From Bradyrhizobium sp. SZCCT0153 (GTDB taxonomy: Bacteria > Pseudomonadota > Alphaproteobacteria > Rhizobiales > Xanthobacteraceae): DNA of 64,000 nt. Within the stretch, counting starts at the first letter, position 1; each line of letters begins with the position of its first letter. Of the stretch, positions 25,300 to 34,139 are shown in pieces. The position numbers were made by a program, and so were the translations under genes. The notes under the pieces were generated by a model. The model searched no databases. It was not told the origin of the DNA and saw only the letters and a list, made by a program, of their open reading frames with translations. The stretch covers positions 930,001 to 994,000 of the forward strand of contig NZ_JAFCKS010000002.1 of NCBI RefSeq assembly GCF_018129995.1, read 5' to 3'.

Positions 25300-26205
25300 A
25301 TGAAGAAGTTTCGCGGCACCTACACCGTCATGATCACCCCGTTTACGCCGGCCGGCGAGATCGATGTCGCGGCACTGCGCGCCTTCGTCGATTGGCAGAT
25401 CGCCGAAGGAATTCATGGGTTGATCCCGCTCGGCTCGACCGGTGAGTTCCTGTCTCTCGACGACGATGAGAAGGCGCTGGTCGCCGAGGTCGTCATTGCT
25501 CAGGCTGCAGGCCGCGTGCCCGTTCTGATCGGCACCGGCGCGGAAGATACGCGCGAGGTGGTGCGGCTCAGTCGCCATGCCGAAAAACTGGGCGCGGACG
25601 GCGTGATGATCATCCCGCCGTTCTACTCGACCCCGACCGACGACGAGCTCGTCCATCACTACAAGACGGTTGCGGATGCGATCTCGCTACCGATCATGGT
25701 CTACAACAACCCGGCAACCGCCAATGTCGACCTGAAGCCACCGCTCGTGGCGCGCATCTCCGAGATCGACAATTGTCTCTACATCAAGGAGTCGACGCTT
25801 GAGGTGACGCGCGTGCGCGACATCATCCGGCTCTGCGGCGACCGGATGACGGTGTTCGGCGGCATCCTCGGCTTCGAGTCGTTCGTCGAAGGCGCACAGG
25901 GGTGGGTGGCGGTCGCCTCCAACGTGGCGCCCGCCGCAATGGCGCGCATCTTCAGCCTCGTTGCCGATGATGGCGCGATCAAGCAGGCGCGGGAGCTCTA
26001 TCTGAAATACCTGCCGCTGATCGAATTCGTGGGCGGCCAGGCCTATGTCGCCGGCAGCAAGGCGTTGCTCGGTCATATGGGTCATGCGGTCGGCAATCCG
26101 CGTCCGCCACGGCTGCCGCTGCCGGCTGCGCAGGACGCCGCCGCCCGCGCCCTGGTCAAGACGTTCGATCTGGCGTGGCGCGGCACGCCAATCGCGGCTG
26201 CTTAA
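25300..26205 (+). CDS. DapA-family aldolase/lyase 1 (canonical-type active site)
   Basis: A 301-residue TIM-barrel Schiff-base lyase of the dihydrodipicolinate synthase/N-acetylneuraminate lyase family. The carboxylate-binding motif is GSTGE (GTTGE in DapA), the catalytic Tyr is in MVYNNPATAN, and the Schiff-base Lys is in LYIKESTLEV. True DapA is unlikely in this catabolic context; the enzyme more likely cleaves or dehydrates a keto acid. It is the first gene of the rightward arm, divergent from the LacI regulator and preceded by an operator-like palindrome. Two further family members lie downstream. Confidence 0.87.
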   Translation: MKKFRGTYTVMITPFTPAGEIDVAALRAFVDWQIAEGIHGLIPLGSTGEFLSLDDDEKALVAEVVIAQAAGRVPVLIGTGAEDTREVVRLSRHAEKLGADGVMIIPPFYSTPTDDELVHHYKTVADAISLPIMVYNNPATANVDLKPPLVARISEIDNCLYIKESTLEVTRVRDIIRLCGDRMTVFGGILGFESFVEGAQGWVAVASNVAPAAMARIFSLVADDGAIKQARELYLKYLPLIEFVGGQAYVAGSKALLGHMGHAVGNPRPPRLPLPAAQDAAARALVKTFDLAWRGTPIAAA

Positions 26206-26220
26206 ATTGGGTGTGAACGG

Positions 26221-27411
26221 ATGAACCTGCTCGACGGCGTCAAAGTACTGAGTTTCAATCATTACCTCGCGGGCCCGTTGGCCGCGCAGACGCTTGCCGA
26301 CCTCGGCGCCGACGTCATCGCGGTCGAGCCGATCGAGGGCGCGTTTCAGCGCAACTGGGCGGTTGCGAACCATTTTGTCGCCGGCGACAGCGTCAATCAC
26401 CTTGCCACCGGGCGCAACAAGCGCAGCCTGGCCGTCGATCTCAAGCATCCCGATGGCATTGCCGCGGTGAAGAAGCTGGTCGCCACCTCCGATGTGGTGA
26501 TGGAGAATTTCCGGCCGGGCACCATGGCCAAGCTTGGCCTCGGCTACGACACGTTGAAAGCAATCAACCCTGGCCTAATCTACGCCGTCGCGACCGGGTT
26601 CGGATCGGATGGGCCCTACAAGGAGCGCCCGGGCCAGGATCTCCTGCTTCAGGCGATGTCGGGTCTTGCGATGCGAACCGGACGCGCCGACGGCGAGCCG
26701 ACGGCGGTTGGCGCGGTGATCGTCGACCAGCATGCCGCCTCGCTCTATGCCATGAGCATTCTGGCGGCGCTGTTCGCCAGGACCAGGACCGGGAAGGGGC
26801 AGCTCGTCGAGGTCAACCTCTATCAGGCCGCCCTCGATCTCCAGGTCGAACCGCTGACCGCCTGGCTCAACGGCGCGCCGTCGCCGACCTCGCGCGGTCC
26901 GGCCGGTATTGCGGCCTGGTTCAGCCCCGGGCCGTACGGCATTCACGCGACCGCCGACGGTCATCTCGCGATCTCCATGGCTTCGCCCAAGGCATTGGCA
27001 ATAGCGCTTGCCAGCGATGCCTTGCAGCAGTTTGGCGACGCCGACAGCTTTTCGAAGCGCGAGGAGATTACGGGCATCGTCGCGGCGCGGCTGAAGCAGA
27101 AGCCGACCGCGGAATGGCTGCCGGTGCTCGAAGCCGCGCGGATCTGGCACGCGCCCGTGCAGGACTATCGCGACCTCGAGACCGATCCCCAGCTCAACCA
27201 TCTCGGTGTGTTCAAGACCGCCGAAAGTGCAGGGGGCGCGCCAATCCGCATGGTCGCGCATCCCGCGCGCTATGACGGCCGGACGCCGGAGGTGCGGCTG
27301 GTGCCGCAGCGGCTAGGTGCGCAGACCCGCGAAGTGCTCGGCGAGATCGGCTACGGCGCTGCCGACATTGACGCGATGATTGCTGGCAAGGCGGTGGGAG
27401 CGGCGGGATGA
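26221..27411 (+). CDS. CaiB/BaiF family III CoA-transferase
   Basis: A 396-residue CoA-transferase. The N-terminal LLDGVKVLSFNHYLAGPLA and the adjacent DLGADVIAVEP are typical. The catalytic Asp is in RPGQDLLLQAMSGLAMRTG. Family III enzymes move CoA between acyl groups without free intermediates. It could activate the imported acid or recycle CoA from the product. It starts 15 bases after dapA-like 1 and overlaps the acyl-CoA dehydrogenase by 4 bases. Together with the family I transferase at 20874 this cluster has two unrelated CoA-transferases. Confidence 0.88.
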   Translation: MNLLDGVKVLSFNHYLAGPLAAQTLADLGADVIAVEPIEGAFQRNWAVANHFVAGDSVNHLATGRNKRSLAVDLKHPDGIAAVKKLVATSDVVMENFRPGTMAKLGLGYDTLKAINPGLIYAVATGFGSDGPYKERPGQDLLLQAMSGLAMRTGRADGEPTAVGAVIVDQHAASLYAMSILAALFARTRTGKGQLVEVNLYQAALDLQVEPLTAWLNGAPSPTSRGPAGIAAWFSPGPYGIHATADGHLAISMASPKALAIALASDALQQFGDADSFSKREEITGIVAARLKQKPTAEWLPVLEAARIWHAPVQDYRDLETDPQLNHLGVFKTAESAGGAPIRMVAHPARYDGRTPEVRLVPQRLGAQTREVLGEIGYGAADIDAMIAGKAVGAAG

Positions 27412-28571
27412 TCGACTTTTCAGTCCCTGAGGATACCCGCCTCCTGGTCGATACCGTCCGCCGGTTCGTCGAGACGGAGGTGCAGCCGCTCGAGGACGAG
27501 GTGGAGCGGACGGCAACGGTGCCGGCCGATGTGCTGGCGGTCACCAAGGCCAAGGCGCAGAAGCTCGGCCTTTACGCAATGAACATGCCGGCGGATGTCG
27601 GCGGTGGCGGGCTGTCCTGTGTCGAGCATTGTCTCGTCGAGGAAGAATTCGGCAAGACCTCCGATGCGTTGATCCGCCGTGTGTTCGGCCAGGTCTATCC
27701 GATGCTGATGGCGTGCAAGGGCGACCAGGTGGAACGTTACCTTCTGCCGACGGTCAAGGGCGACAAGATCTGCGCCATGGCGATCACCGAGCCGGGGGCC
27801 GGCTCCGACGCGGCATCGATCAACACGACCGCTCATCTCGATGGCGACGAGTGGGTGCTCAATGGCACCAAGCATTTCATCAGTGACGGCGACATCGCCG
27901 ACTACGTGATCCTGATGGCGCTGACCGACAAGGAGAAGCGTGCGCGGGGCGGCATCACGCTGTTCCTGGTCGACCGCGGCACGTCCGGCTTCAAGGTTGC
28001 GCGGACCCAGCCGATGATGGGCCATCGCGGCTACGGCCATGCCGAGTTGACCTTCGAGGACTGCCGTATCCCGAAAGCGGCCGTGCTCGGCGAGGTCGGC
28101 GGCGGCTTCAAGCTGATCATGCAGAGCGTACTGCAGATCCGCCTTGCCCATATCGGCGCCCGCGCCGTCGGCATGGCGCAGCGTGCGCTCGAGATGATGC
28201 GCAAGCATGCCGGCGAGCGGCGCCAGTTCGGCCAGGCCATCGGGGATTTCCAGATGGTGCAGAAGCTGATCGCCGATTCCGCCACGGAGATATTCGGCGT
28301 CAAGATGATGGTGATGAATGCCGCCTGGGACATCGATCAGGGGCGGGATGCGCGCGACAAGGTCTCGATGATCAAGGTTGCGGCCTCCGAGATGCAGGGC
28401 CGCGTCGTGGATCGCGCTATCCAGGTGTTCGGCGGCATGGGTTTCAGCAAGGACCTGCCGCTGGAGCGCATGTATCGCGATGCCCGCGTCACCCGCATCT
28501 ATGACGGCACCTCCGAAATCCACCGCATGCTGGTCGCGCGCAGCACGATCAAGAACGGCTTGCAGCTCTAG
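27408..28571 (+). CDS. Acyl-CoA dehydrogenase
   Basis: A 387-residue flavoenzyme. Visible marks are ITEPGAGSDAASINTTA, the central LTFEDCRIPKAAVLGEVGGG and the C-terminal RITRIYDGTSEIHR-like segment (as encoded, VTRIYDGTSEIHRML). The catalytic base position has Asp (YDGT) rather than the Glu (YEGT) of the dehydrogenase at 22474, so the two enzymes probably act on different acyl-CoAs. The ATG overlaps the CaiB stop. The following hotdog genes would take its enoyl-CoA product. Confidence 0.87.
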   Translation: MIDFSVPEDTRLLVDTVRRFVETEVQPLEDEVERTATVPADVLAVTKAKAQKLGLYAMNMPADVGGGGLSCVEHCLVEEEFGKTSDALIRRVFGQVYPMLMACKGDQVERYLLPTVKGDKICAMAITEPGAGSDAASINTTAHLDGDEWVLNGTKHFISDGDIADYVILMALTDKEKRARGGITLFLVDRGTSGFKVARTQPMMGHRGYGHAELTFEDCRIPKAAVLGEVGGGFKLIMQSVLQIRLAHIGARAVGMAQRALEMMRKHAGERRQFGQAIGDFQMVQKLIADSATEIFGVKMMVMNAAWDIDQGRDARDKVSMIKVAASEMQGRVVDRAIQVFGGMGFSKDLPLERMYRDARVTRIYDGTSEIHRMLVARSTIKNGLQL

Positions 28572-28580
28572 GGAAGACCG

Positions 28581-28988
28581 ATGTCTCACGCACCTCTCAA
28601 GCCCGGCGCCGCCTTTGCCTTCCGCAAGACCATGACGGTCGCAGAGCAGGCGATGTTCACCGGCATCAGCGGCAATCTCGGTGGTCTCTATGTCGATGCC
28701 GTCCGCGCCAAAAAGGCCGGCGCCTCAAACATGGTCGCCTTCGAGCTCGCAGTCGGCGGTCTCGCCACCACCTGCCTCAGCCAGCTCGGCGGACCGACGC
28801 GGCGGATCGGCAGCATCGCGCTGACTTTCGCCGCCCCCGTGATCGTCGGCGAGTCCGTCGAGGCCAAGGCCGAAATCGTCTCGGTTGCCGGCGACGACGC
28901 GGTCTGCCGGGTCACCTGCACGCTGTCGCCCTCGGGGGTGACCGTGGTGGACGGCACCGCGACGCTGGTTCCGTTCGCGAAGGGCTGA
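28581..28988 (+). CDS. Hotdog-fold MaoC-like protein lacking the hydratase dyad
   Basis: A 135-residue hotdog protein. It aligns with the next gene, but where the active partner has TGDFGPVHVD this one has SGNLGGLYVD, so the catalytic Asp and His are Asn and Tyr. The rest of the fold is kept (GGLATTCLSQLG; LTFAAPVIVGESVEAKAEI). It is probably a non-catalytic subunit pairing with the product of 28992-29423, as in known two-subunit hydratases of steroid side-chain breakdown. A good ribosome binding site (GGGAAGACCG) precedes the ATG. Confidence 0.78.
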   Translation: MSHAPLKPGAAFAFRKTMTVAEQAMFTGISGNLGGLYVDAVRAKKAGASNMVAFELAVGGLATTCLSQLGGPTRRIGSIALTFAAPVIVGESVEAKAEIVSVAGDDAVCRVTCTLSPSGVTVVDGTATLVPFAKG

Positions 28989-28991
28989 GCC

Positions 28992-29423
28992 ATGTACGAG
29001 CCGAAATCCTTCGACGATCTCAAGGTGAACGACAGGGTCAGCCTCAGCAAGACCATCACCGAGGCGGACGGCGCGCTCTACATTGCCGCCACCGGCGATT
29101 TCGGACCTGTCCATGTCGACGAGGTCTATGCGGGCGCAACGCGCTTCGGTCGCCGGCTGGCGCCGGGGATCATGGTCGCCGGCCTCTGCACCAGTGTACT
29201 CACCAGCGAGCTCGTTGGCACCATCGGCGTCTCTGTCGAGGATCGGTTCTGGTTCACCGGCCCGGTGTTCTACGGCGATACGCTCACATTCGACGTCTGG
29301 ATCGCCGAGCAGCACGACGAGACCCGCACCATCATCTGGGAGGCAAGCGCCCGCAACGAGGGCGGCCTCGAGGTGCTGAAGGCACGCGCGAGCCTGAAAT
29401 TCCCGCGCCGGAAACCGTCATGA
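28992..29423 (+). CDS. MaoC-like enoyl-CoA hydratase (catalytic partner)
   Basis: A 143-residue hotdog hydratase with the catalytic Asp and His present in YIAATGDFGPVHVDEVYA. It follows its degenerate homologue after three bases and overlaps the next DapA-family gene by four. The expected reaction is hydration of an enoyl-CoA to a 3-hydroxyacyl-CoA. Its tight coupling to the non-catalytic hotdog gene suggests a heteromeric enzyme; homodimer function cannot be ruled out. Confidence 0.83.
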   Translation: MYEPKSFDDLKVNDRVSLSKTITEADGALYIAATGDFGPVHVDEVYAGATRFGRRLAPGIMVAGLCTSVLTSELVGTIGVSVEDRFWFTGPVFYGDTLTFDVWIAEQHDETRTIIWEASARNEGGLEVLKARASLKFPRRKPS

Positions 29424-30373
29424 GCAAGCCGATGAAGAAACCTGACTTGCGCGGCGTCACGGTCGCAACCGTGCTGCCCTTCAAGGACGACAGCTCGATC
29501 GACTGGGACGGCTACGCCCGCGTGCTCGACTATTGCGCCTGTCCGGACGGAATCGCGGCGGTGTTCGTCAACGGACATGCCGGCGAGGGCGGGTCGCTCT
29601 CGGACGACGAGCGACAGGCGGTGATCGAGCGGACGCGCCGGCATATCGGTGGCAAGCCGCTGCTTTCGGGTATCATCGCTCATTCGACCGCGGAGGCGAT
29701 CCATCAGGCGCAGCTCGCGGAAGCCGCCGGCGCCGATTGCGCCGTGTTATTCCCGCCGGCACCGCTCGGCGGCGGTGCATCGGCGACCTCGCGCGCGCCG
29801 GTGGCTTACGTGCTGGCTATCAGTTCCGCCATCGGCATTCCGGTGTCGATCTTCCAGTATCCGCTGGCGTCCGGACTTGGCTATTCGCCGGAGACGCTGG
29901 CGAAGATCGCAGGCCTCGACAGCGTCATCGCTATCAAGGAGGGCAGCGACACCATCTTCGCCTATGACGAGAACCGGCGCGCGGTGAAGCGGGCCGACCC
30001 GTCCGTCGCGATCCTGCCGTCGAATTTCAACTGGTTCCTGCCGCAGCTTGCCGTCGGCGGCGACGGCATTCTCTCGGGTCTCGTCAGCCTCGCGCCGGAT
30101 CTGTTCGTCGCGCTCTGGCAGGCTTCGCTCGCCGACGATCTCAAGGCGATGCGCGCCGTCAACGAGCGGCTCTATCCGATCGTCCGGGCGATCTATGGAC
30201 CAGCGCCGATCATGGACATGCACACGCGCATGAAGGTCGGGCTGAGGGTGCTCGGCCTGATCCGCAATGCGGATCCGCGGCCGCCGTTGCTGCCGGTCCT
30301 GCCTGCGTTGTGCGACGCCATCGCGACGACCGTCGGAGCGGCGCGCGCGGCCGGCGACATCCGTTTGGCGTGA
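29420..30373 (+). CDS. DapA-family aldolase/lyase 2 (altered substrate pocket)
   Basis: A 317-residue TIM-barrel lyase. The Schiff-base Lys is kept in VIAIKEGSDTIF. Two active-site elements differ from DapA: the GTTGE carboxylate-binding loop reads GHAGE (FVNGHAGEGGSL), and the segment normally holding the catalytic Tyr (LYNVP) reads IFQYP, placing Phe at that position with a Tyr two residues later. It resembles dapA-like 3 (33210) more than dapA-like 1. Substrate recognition by a simple pyruvate carboxylate is therefore doubtful. The ATG overlaps the preceding hydratase stop. Confidence 0.84.
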   Translation: MSKPMKKPDLRGVTVATVLPFKDDSSIDWDGYARVLDYCACPDGIAAVFVNGHAGEGGSLSDDERQAVIERTRRHIGGKPLLSGIIAHSTAEAIHQAQLAEAAGADCAVLFPPAPLGGGASATSRAPVAYVLAISSAIGIPVSIFQYPLASGLGYSPETLAKIAGLDSVIAIKEGSDTIFAYDENRRAVKRADPSVAILPSNFNWFLPQLAVGGDGILSGLVSLAPDLFVALWQASLADDLKAMRAVNERLYPIVRAIYGPAPIMDMHTRMKVGLRVLGLIRNADPRPPLLPVLPALCDAIATTVGAARAAGDIRLA

Positions 30374-30384
30374 CGGAGGCGCTG

Positions 30385-30687
30385 ATGCCGGACGAGGCCT
30401 TCATCCACATCGTGCGGGTCGATATCGATCCGGAGCACGAAGCTGCGTTCAACGCCTGGTACGAGCAGAGGCATTTTCCCGATCTGCTCGCCTGTCCCGG
30501 CTGGCTGTCGGCAAAGAGATTCGTCTCGATCGGCGACGGACCAAAATACGCGGCCATGTACGAAGTCGCGGGACGATGGGCGTTCGAGACGCCGGAATTC
30601 CACAAGGTGAAGGGCTTCGGTCCGTTCGAATCCCTGGTGAAGAACTTCATGCGAATCCAGCTCAAGCCGATGTCGGGACCGGCCTGA
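30385..30687 (+). CDS. Small dimeric alpha-beta-barrel-like protein
   Basis: A 100-residue soluble protein with the look of the EthD/DUF4286-type ferredoxin-like barrel proteins: FIHIVRVDIDPEHEAAFNAW, then YEQRHFPDLLACPGWLSAKR, then YAAMYEVAG. Such proteins are small mono-oxygenases, isomerases or of unknown role. The start is fixed by GGAGG seven bases before the ATG. It sits between dapA-like 2 and the transporter genes of the same arm. I cannot assign a function. Confidence 0.7.
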   Translation: MPDEAFIHIVRVDIDPEHEAAFNAWYEQRHFPDLLACPGWLSAKRFVSIGDGPKYAAMYEVAGRWAFETPEFHKVKGFGPFESLVKNFMRIQLKPMSGPA

Positions 30688-30810
30688 GAGGGACGAAGAC
30701 GATGCTGCCTGTCGTGTCGCAAGATCCGGCCCGCCGCATCCAAGAAACATTGAGGGGGAATCCCGGGCGAGGGACTGCATCGCTCATTGGCGTCTTACCG
30801 GAGGTATTAT

Positions 30811-31647
30811 ATGCTCTCGACACTGCTTCGCTTGAGTGCCGTTGCCGCACTCGTTCTCGCGCCCGCTGCGGCGCGTGCCGCCTGCACGCCCGCGATCAGC
30901 GACGACAATCTGATCGCACCGGGGAAATTGCAGCTCTCCATCAACCCGACCAATCCGCCGCAGCAATTCGTCGACAAGGACGGCCAATTGCAGGGCCTCA
31001 ACGTGGAACTCGCCGCCGAGCTCGGCAAGCGGTTGTGTCTTCCGGTCGAACTCGTCCGGATGGATTTTCCGGCGATGATTCCGGCGATGGGCGCGGGCCG
31101 CATCGACGGCATCGACACCGGCATGTTCTGGACCGAGGAACGCTCGAAGCTGATGTACATGGTGCCGTACGCCATTCAAGCCATCTCGGTCGTGGTTGCG
31201 CCTGACAGCGGCATAACAATTGCTAATGAATCCGACCTGACCGGAAAAACATCCGCGGTCGAGGTCAGCACCTACCAGATGAATTGGCTCAAGAAGCTCA
31301 GCGATACCAGCGTGGCAAAGGGCGGCGGGGCGATCGAGATGCGCACGTTTCCGACGGCGACCAACGTCGTGAGCGCGCTGCTCGCAGGGCAGGTGGACAA
31401 TGCGCTGCTCGTGGACAGCGTGGCACGCGATCTCGTCGGCCGCGGCCGCGTCAAGGAAGTGCTGAGCGGGCTCGGCACGGCGCGCACCACGCTCGGCTTC
31501 CGCAACAAGATGGTGGTCGATGCCGTCGTCAAGGCGCTGAACGCGATGCGCGCCGACGGCTTCTATCAGGCATTGTTCGACAAGTTCGGCCTGACCAGCA
31601 TGCCGGCCGATCAGCCGCTTGCGATCGCCGGCCCCGGTCCGGCCTAA
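30811..31647 (+). CDS. ABC transporter substrate-binding protein, family 3 (amino-acid type)
   Basis: A 278-residue exported receptor. The signal peptide is MLSTLLRLSAVAALVLAPA followed by a cleavage region ARA-A. The mature protein has INPTNPPQQFVDKDGQLQGL and IDTGMFWTEERSKLM, matching its paralogue at 19474-20310. The start at 30811 is supported by GGAGGT five bases upstream. It is followed directly by a matching permease and ATPase. The ligand is probably a small polar or amino acid-like compound degraded by this cluster; this is inferred from position. Confidence 0.88.
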   Translation: MLSTLLRLSAVAALVLAPAAARAACTPAISDDNLIAPGKLQLSINPTNPPQQFVDKDGQLQGLNVELAAELGKRLCLPVELVRMDFPAMIPAMGAGRIDGIDTGMFWTEERSKLMYMVPYAIQAISVVVAPDSGITIANESDLTGKTSAVEVSTYQMNWLKKLSDTSVAKGGGAIEMRTFPTATNVVSALLAGQVDNALLVDSVARDLVGRGRVKEVLSGLGTARTTLGFRNKMVVDAVVKALNAMRADGFYQALFDKFGLTSMPADQPLAIAGPGPA

Positions 31648-31663
31648 CCACGGAGACAAGCCG

Positions 31664-32395
31664 ATGAGCCATTTCAGTCCGACGGCCGCCGTCAACTACT
31701 TCTTCAACTACTTCCTGATGAAGGGTGTGCTCGTCACCATCGGCCTGACGGTGGCGGCCGTCATCGGCGGATTGATCCTCGGCATGGGCATCGCGTTGAT
31801 GCGCATGTCGTCCAACCCGGTTCTGTCAGGCTTCTCGCGCTTCTATATCTGGTTCTTCCGCGGCACGCCGCTGTTGATCCAGCTGGTGGTGATCTACAGC
31901 GGCTTGCCGCAACTCGGGATCAAGTTCTCCGTGATCACTTGCGCGCTGGTCGGCCTCATTCTCAACGAGGCGGCTTATCTGGCCGAGATCGTCCGCAGCG
32001 GCTTCATGGCCGTTTCGGCGGGGCAGCGCGAAGCCGCCTGGGCGCTCAGCCTGTCGCCATGGACGACGTTTCGCCGCGTGACCCTGCCGCAGGCATTCCG
32101 GCTGATGATCCCGCCGCTCGGCAACTCCATCAATTCGCTGCTGAAGGCGACCTCGCTCGCCTCGGTGATCTCGGTCGAGGAGCTGATGCGCCGCAGCGAC
32201 ATGCTGATGCAGGAGCATTTCCAGATCCTTGAAGTCTATGCGGCGGCCACGGCCTATTACCTGATCCTCACCTCTGTCTGGGATGCGATTCAGCGCCGGC
32301 TGGAGAAGCATTTTGGTCGGTCGAGCGCTGCGAAGTCCAGGCGGGTCGCGGCGAGGGCGCCGGTTGCGCAGGCGAGCGTGGAGGCCCGTGCATGA
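31664..32395 (+). CDS. ABC transporter permease, polar amino-acid type (HisM/GlnP-like)
   Basis: A 243-residue membrane protein with about five hydrophobic segments. The family signature is [19 protein letters not shown], and the ATPase-contacting EAA loop is [20 protein letters not shown]. The start [14 protein letters not shown] follows a GGAGACAAGCCG ribosome binding site. It overlaps the ATPase gene by 4 bases. With the preceding receptor it forms a three-gene importer. Confidence 0.88.
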   Translation: MSHFSPTAAVNYFFNYFLMKGVLVTIGLTVAAVIGGLILGMGIALMRMSSNPVLSGFSRFYIWFFRGTPLLIQLVVIYSGLPQLGIKFSVITCALVGLILNEAAYLAEIVRSGFMAVSAGQREAAWALSLSPWTTFRRVTLPQAFRLMIPPLGNSINSLLKATSLASVISVEELMRRSDMLMQEHFQILEVYAAATAYYLILTSVWDAIQRRLEKHFGRSSAAKSRRVAARAPVAQASVEARA

Positions 32396-33192
32396 GCGAG
32401 ATACCGAGGAATACGGTCAGCGTGAGGGGCGTCGAAGGTGCGCAGCCGCAGCTCCGTGAGGTACAGGCGGTTCGCATGGAGGCCGTCTACAAGCATTATG
32501 GCGACTTCACCGCCTTGAATGAGGTCGATCTCAAGGTCGCAAAGGGCGAGAAGATCGTGGTCTGCGGTCCCTCGGGCTCGGGCAAGTCGACGCTCATTCG
32601 CTGCATCAACCACATCGAGAAGCATGATGAGGGTCTGATCTACGTCAACGGTGTCGAGCTCGATCGCCAGCGCAAGAACATCGATGCGGTCAGGCGTGAC
32701 ACCGGCATGGTTTTCCAGAGCTTCAACCTGTTTCCGCACATGACGGTGCTGGAGAACTGCATCCTGGCGCCGATGACCGTGAACGGCATGACGGTGGCGG
32801 AGGCAAAGGACCTCGCCATGCATTTCCTCACCAAGGTCCGGATTCCGGATCAGGCCGAAAAATTTCCGGGGCAGCTCTCGGGTGGCCAGCAGCAGCGCGT
32901 CGCGATCGCACGCGCGCTGTGCATGCGGCCGAAGATCATGCTGTTCGACGAGCCGACCTCCGCGCTCGACCCCGAGATGGTCAAGGAGGTGCTCGAGACC
33001 ATGAAGAAGCTCGCGGAAGAGGGCATGACCATGCTGTGCGTGACCCACGAGATGGGCTTCGCCCGCGAGGTCGCGGACCGCATCGTGTTCATGAATGAAG
33101 GAACAGTCGTCGAGCAGGCCGCGCCGGAGGAATTCTTCAAGCATCCGAAGTCCGAGCGGGCGCGGACGTTCCTCGACCAGATCATTCACTAG
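32392..33192 (+). CDS. ABC transporter ATP-binding protein, polar amino-acid type (GlnQ-like)
   Basis: A 266-residue ATPase. Walker A is GPSGSGKST, the signature is [15 protein letters not shown], Walker B is [12 protein letters not shown], and the switch His is in [12 protein letters not shown], all canonical. About 25 residues precede the conserved fold start ([19 protein letters not shown]). It powers the receptor/permease pair just upstream and possibly also serves the paralogous receptor on the other arm. Confidence 0.9.
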   Translation: MSEIPRNTVSVRGVEGAQPQLREVQAVRMEAVYKHYGDFTALNEVDLKVAKGEKIVVCGPSGSGKSTLIRCINHIEKHDEGLIYVNGVELDRQRKNIDAVRRDTGMVFQSFNLFPHMTVLENCILAPMTVNGMTVAEAKDLAMHFLTKVRIPDQAEKFPGQLSGGQQQRVAIARALCMRPKIMLFDEPTSALDPEMVKEVLETMKKLAEEGMTMLCVTHEMGFAREVADRIVFMNEGTVVEQAAPEEFFKHPKSERARTFLDQIIH

Positions 33193-33209
33193 CCGGCGCG
33201 GCGGCTGTG

Positions 33210-34139
33210 ATGCAGACATTCAGAGATCGCCTGCGCGGCATCCATGCCGCCACGATCGTGCCGATGACGCCCCACTTCGAGATCGATGAGCCAGGACTGG
33301 CAGATCATCTGGCCTCGGTCGCGTCCACGCCGGGGATCAATGGGCTGCTTGTCAACGGCCATGCCGGCGAAAACTTCGTGCTGTCGCTGGCCGAGAAGCG
33401 GCGCGTGGTGGAGCTGGCGCGTGCACATGTTCCGGGGGGCTGCCTGATCGTCTCCGGTGTCAACCATGAATCGAGCCTGGAGGCTGCGCGCGAGGCGGCC
33501 ACGCTGGAGCAGGCTGGTGCGGACGGCCTCCTGGTATTCCCTCCGAACAGCTGGGCGCTCGGTCACGCCGATGACTGCGTCATCGAGCATCATCGACGCA
33601 TCCGCGATGCGACAACCGCACCCTTGATGCTCTATGCCGCACCGGTCGGTGCGGGCGCCATGGCCTACCCGCCGCCGCTGCTGACGCGGCTCATCGCGGA
33701 TCGTCGCTTCGTCGCGATCAAGGAAGGCAGCTGGGAGGTCGCGACTTACGAGCAGAATCTGAGGCTGATTCACAAGCTGCGTCCCGAGTTCGTCGTGCTC
33801 GGCTCCGGCGACGAACATCTGCTGACAAGCTACCTCGTCGGTTCGGCCGGTAGCCAGGTCAGCCTTGCCTGCGTCGTGCCGGATCTCGTGATCAGCCTCT
33901 GGAATGCGGCCGAGGCCGGCGATTGGGATCGTGCGCGTGCCGCGCATGACAAGCTTTATCCGCTGGCGGTGGCAATCTATCGCGATGCGCCCGGAGGACG
34001 GGCGACAGTCCGGCTCAAGGCCTGCCTGAAGCTGCTCGGACGTCTCTCCTGCGACGCGGTACGGCCGCCGCAGCCGCCGGCGATACCAAGCGAGTTGCAG
34101 GCGCTCGAACAGGCCTTGCGGACCGCCGGCGCGCTCTAA
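33210..34139 (+). CDS. DapA-family aldolase/lyase 3 (altered substrate pocket)
   Basis: A 309-residue TIM-barrel lyase with the Schiff-base Lys in FVAIKEGSWEVAT and the catalytic Tyr in LMLYAAPVGAG. The carboxylate-binding loop is GHAGE (LVNGHAGENFVL) instead of GTTGE, the same change as in dapA-like 2. GTG at 33207 is an alternative start. It is the last gene of the rightward arm, 17 bases after the ATPase, and its end overlaps the convergent flavin monooxygenase gene by 4 bases. Confidence 0.85.
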   Translation: MQTFRDRLRGIHAATIVPMTPHFEIDEPGLADHLASVASTPGINGLLVNGHAGENFVLSLAEKRRVVELARAHVPGGCLIVSGVNHESSLEAAREAATLEQAGADGLLVFPPNSWALGHADDCVIEHHRRIRDATTAPLMLYAAPVGAGAMAYPPPLLTRLIADRRFVAIKEGSWEVATYEQNLRLIHKLRPEFVVLGSGDEHLLTSYLVGSAGSQVSLACVVPDLVISLWNAAEAGDWDRARAAHDKLYPLAVAIYRDAPGGRATVRLKACLKLLGRLSCDAVRPPQPPAIPSELQALEQALRTAGAL

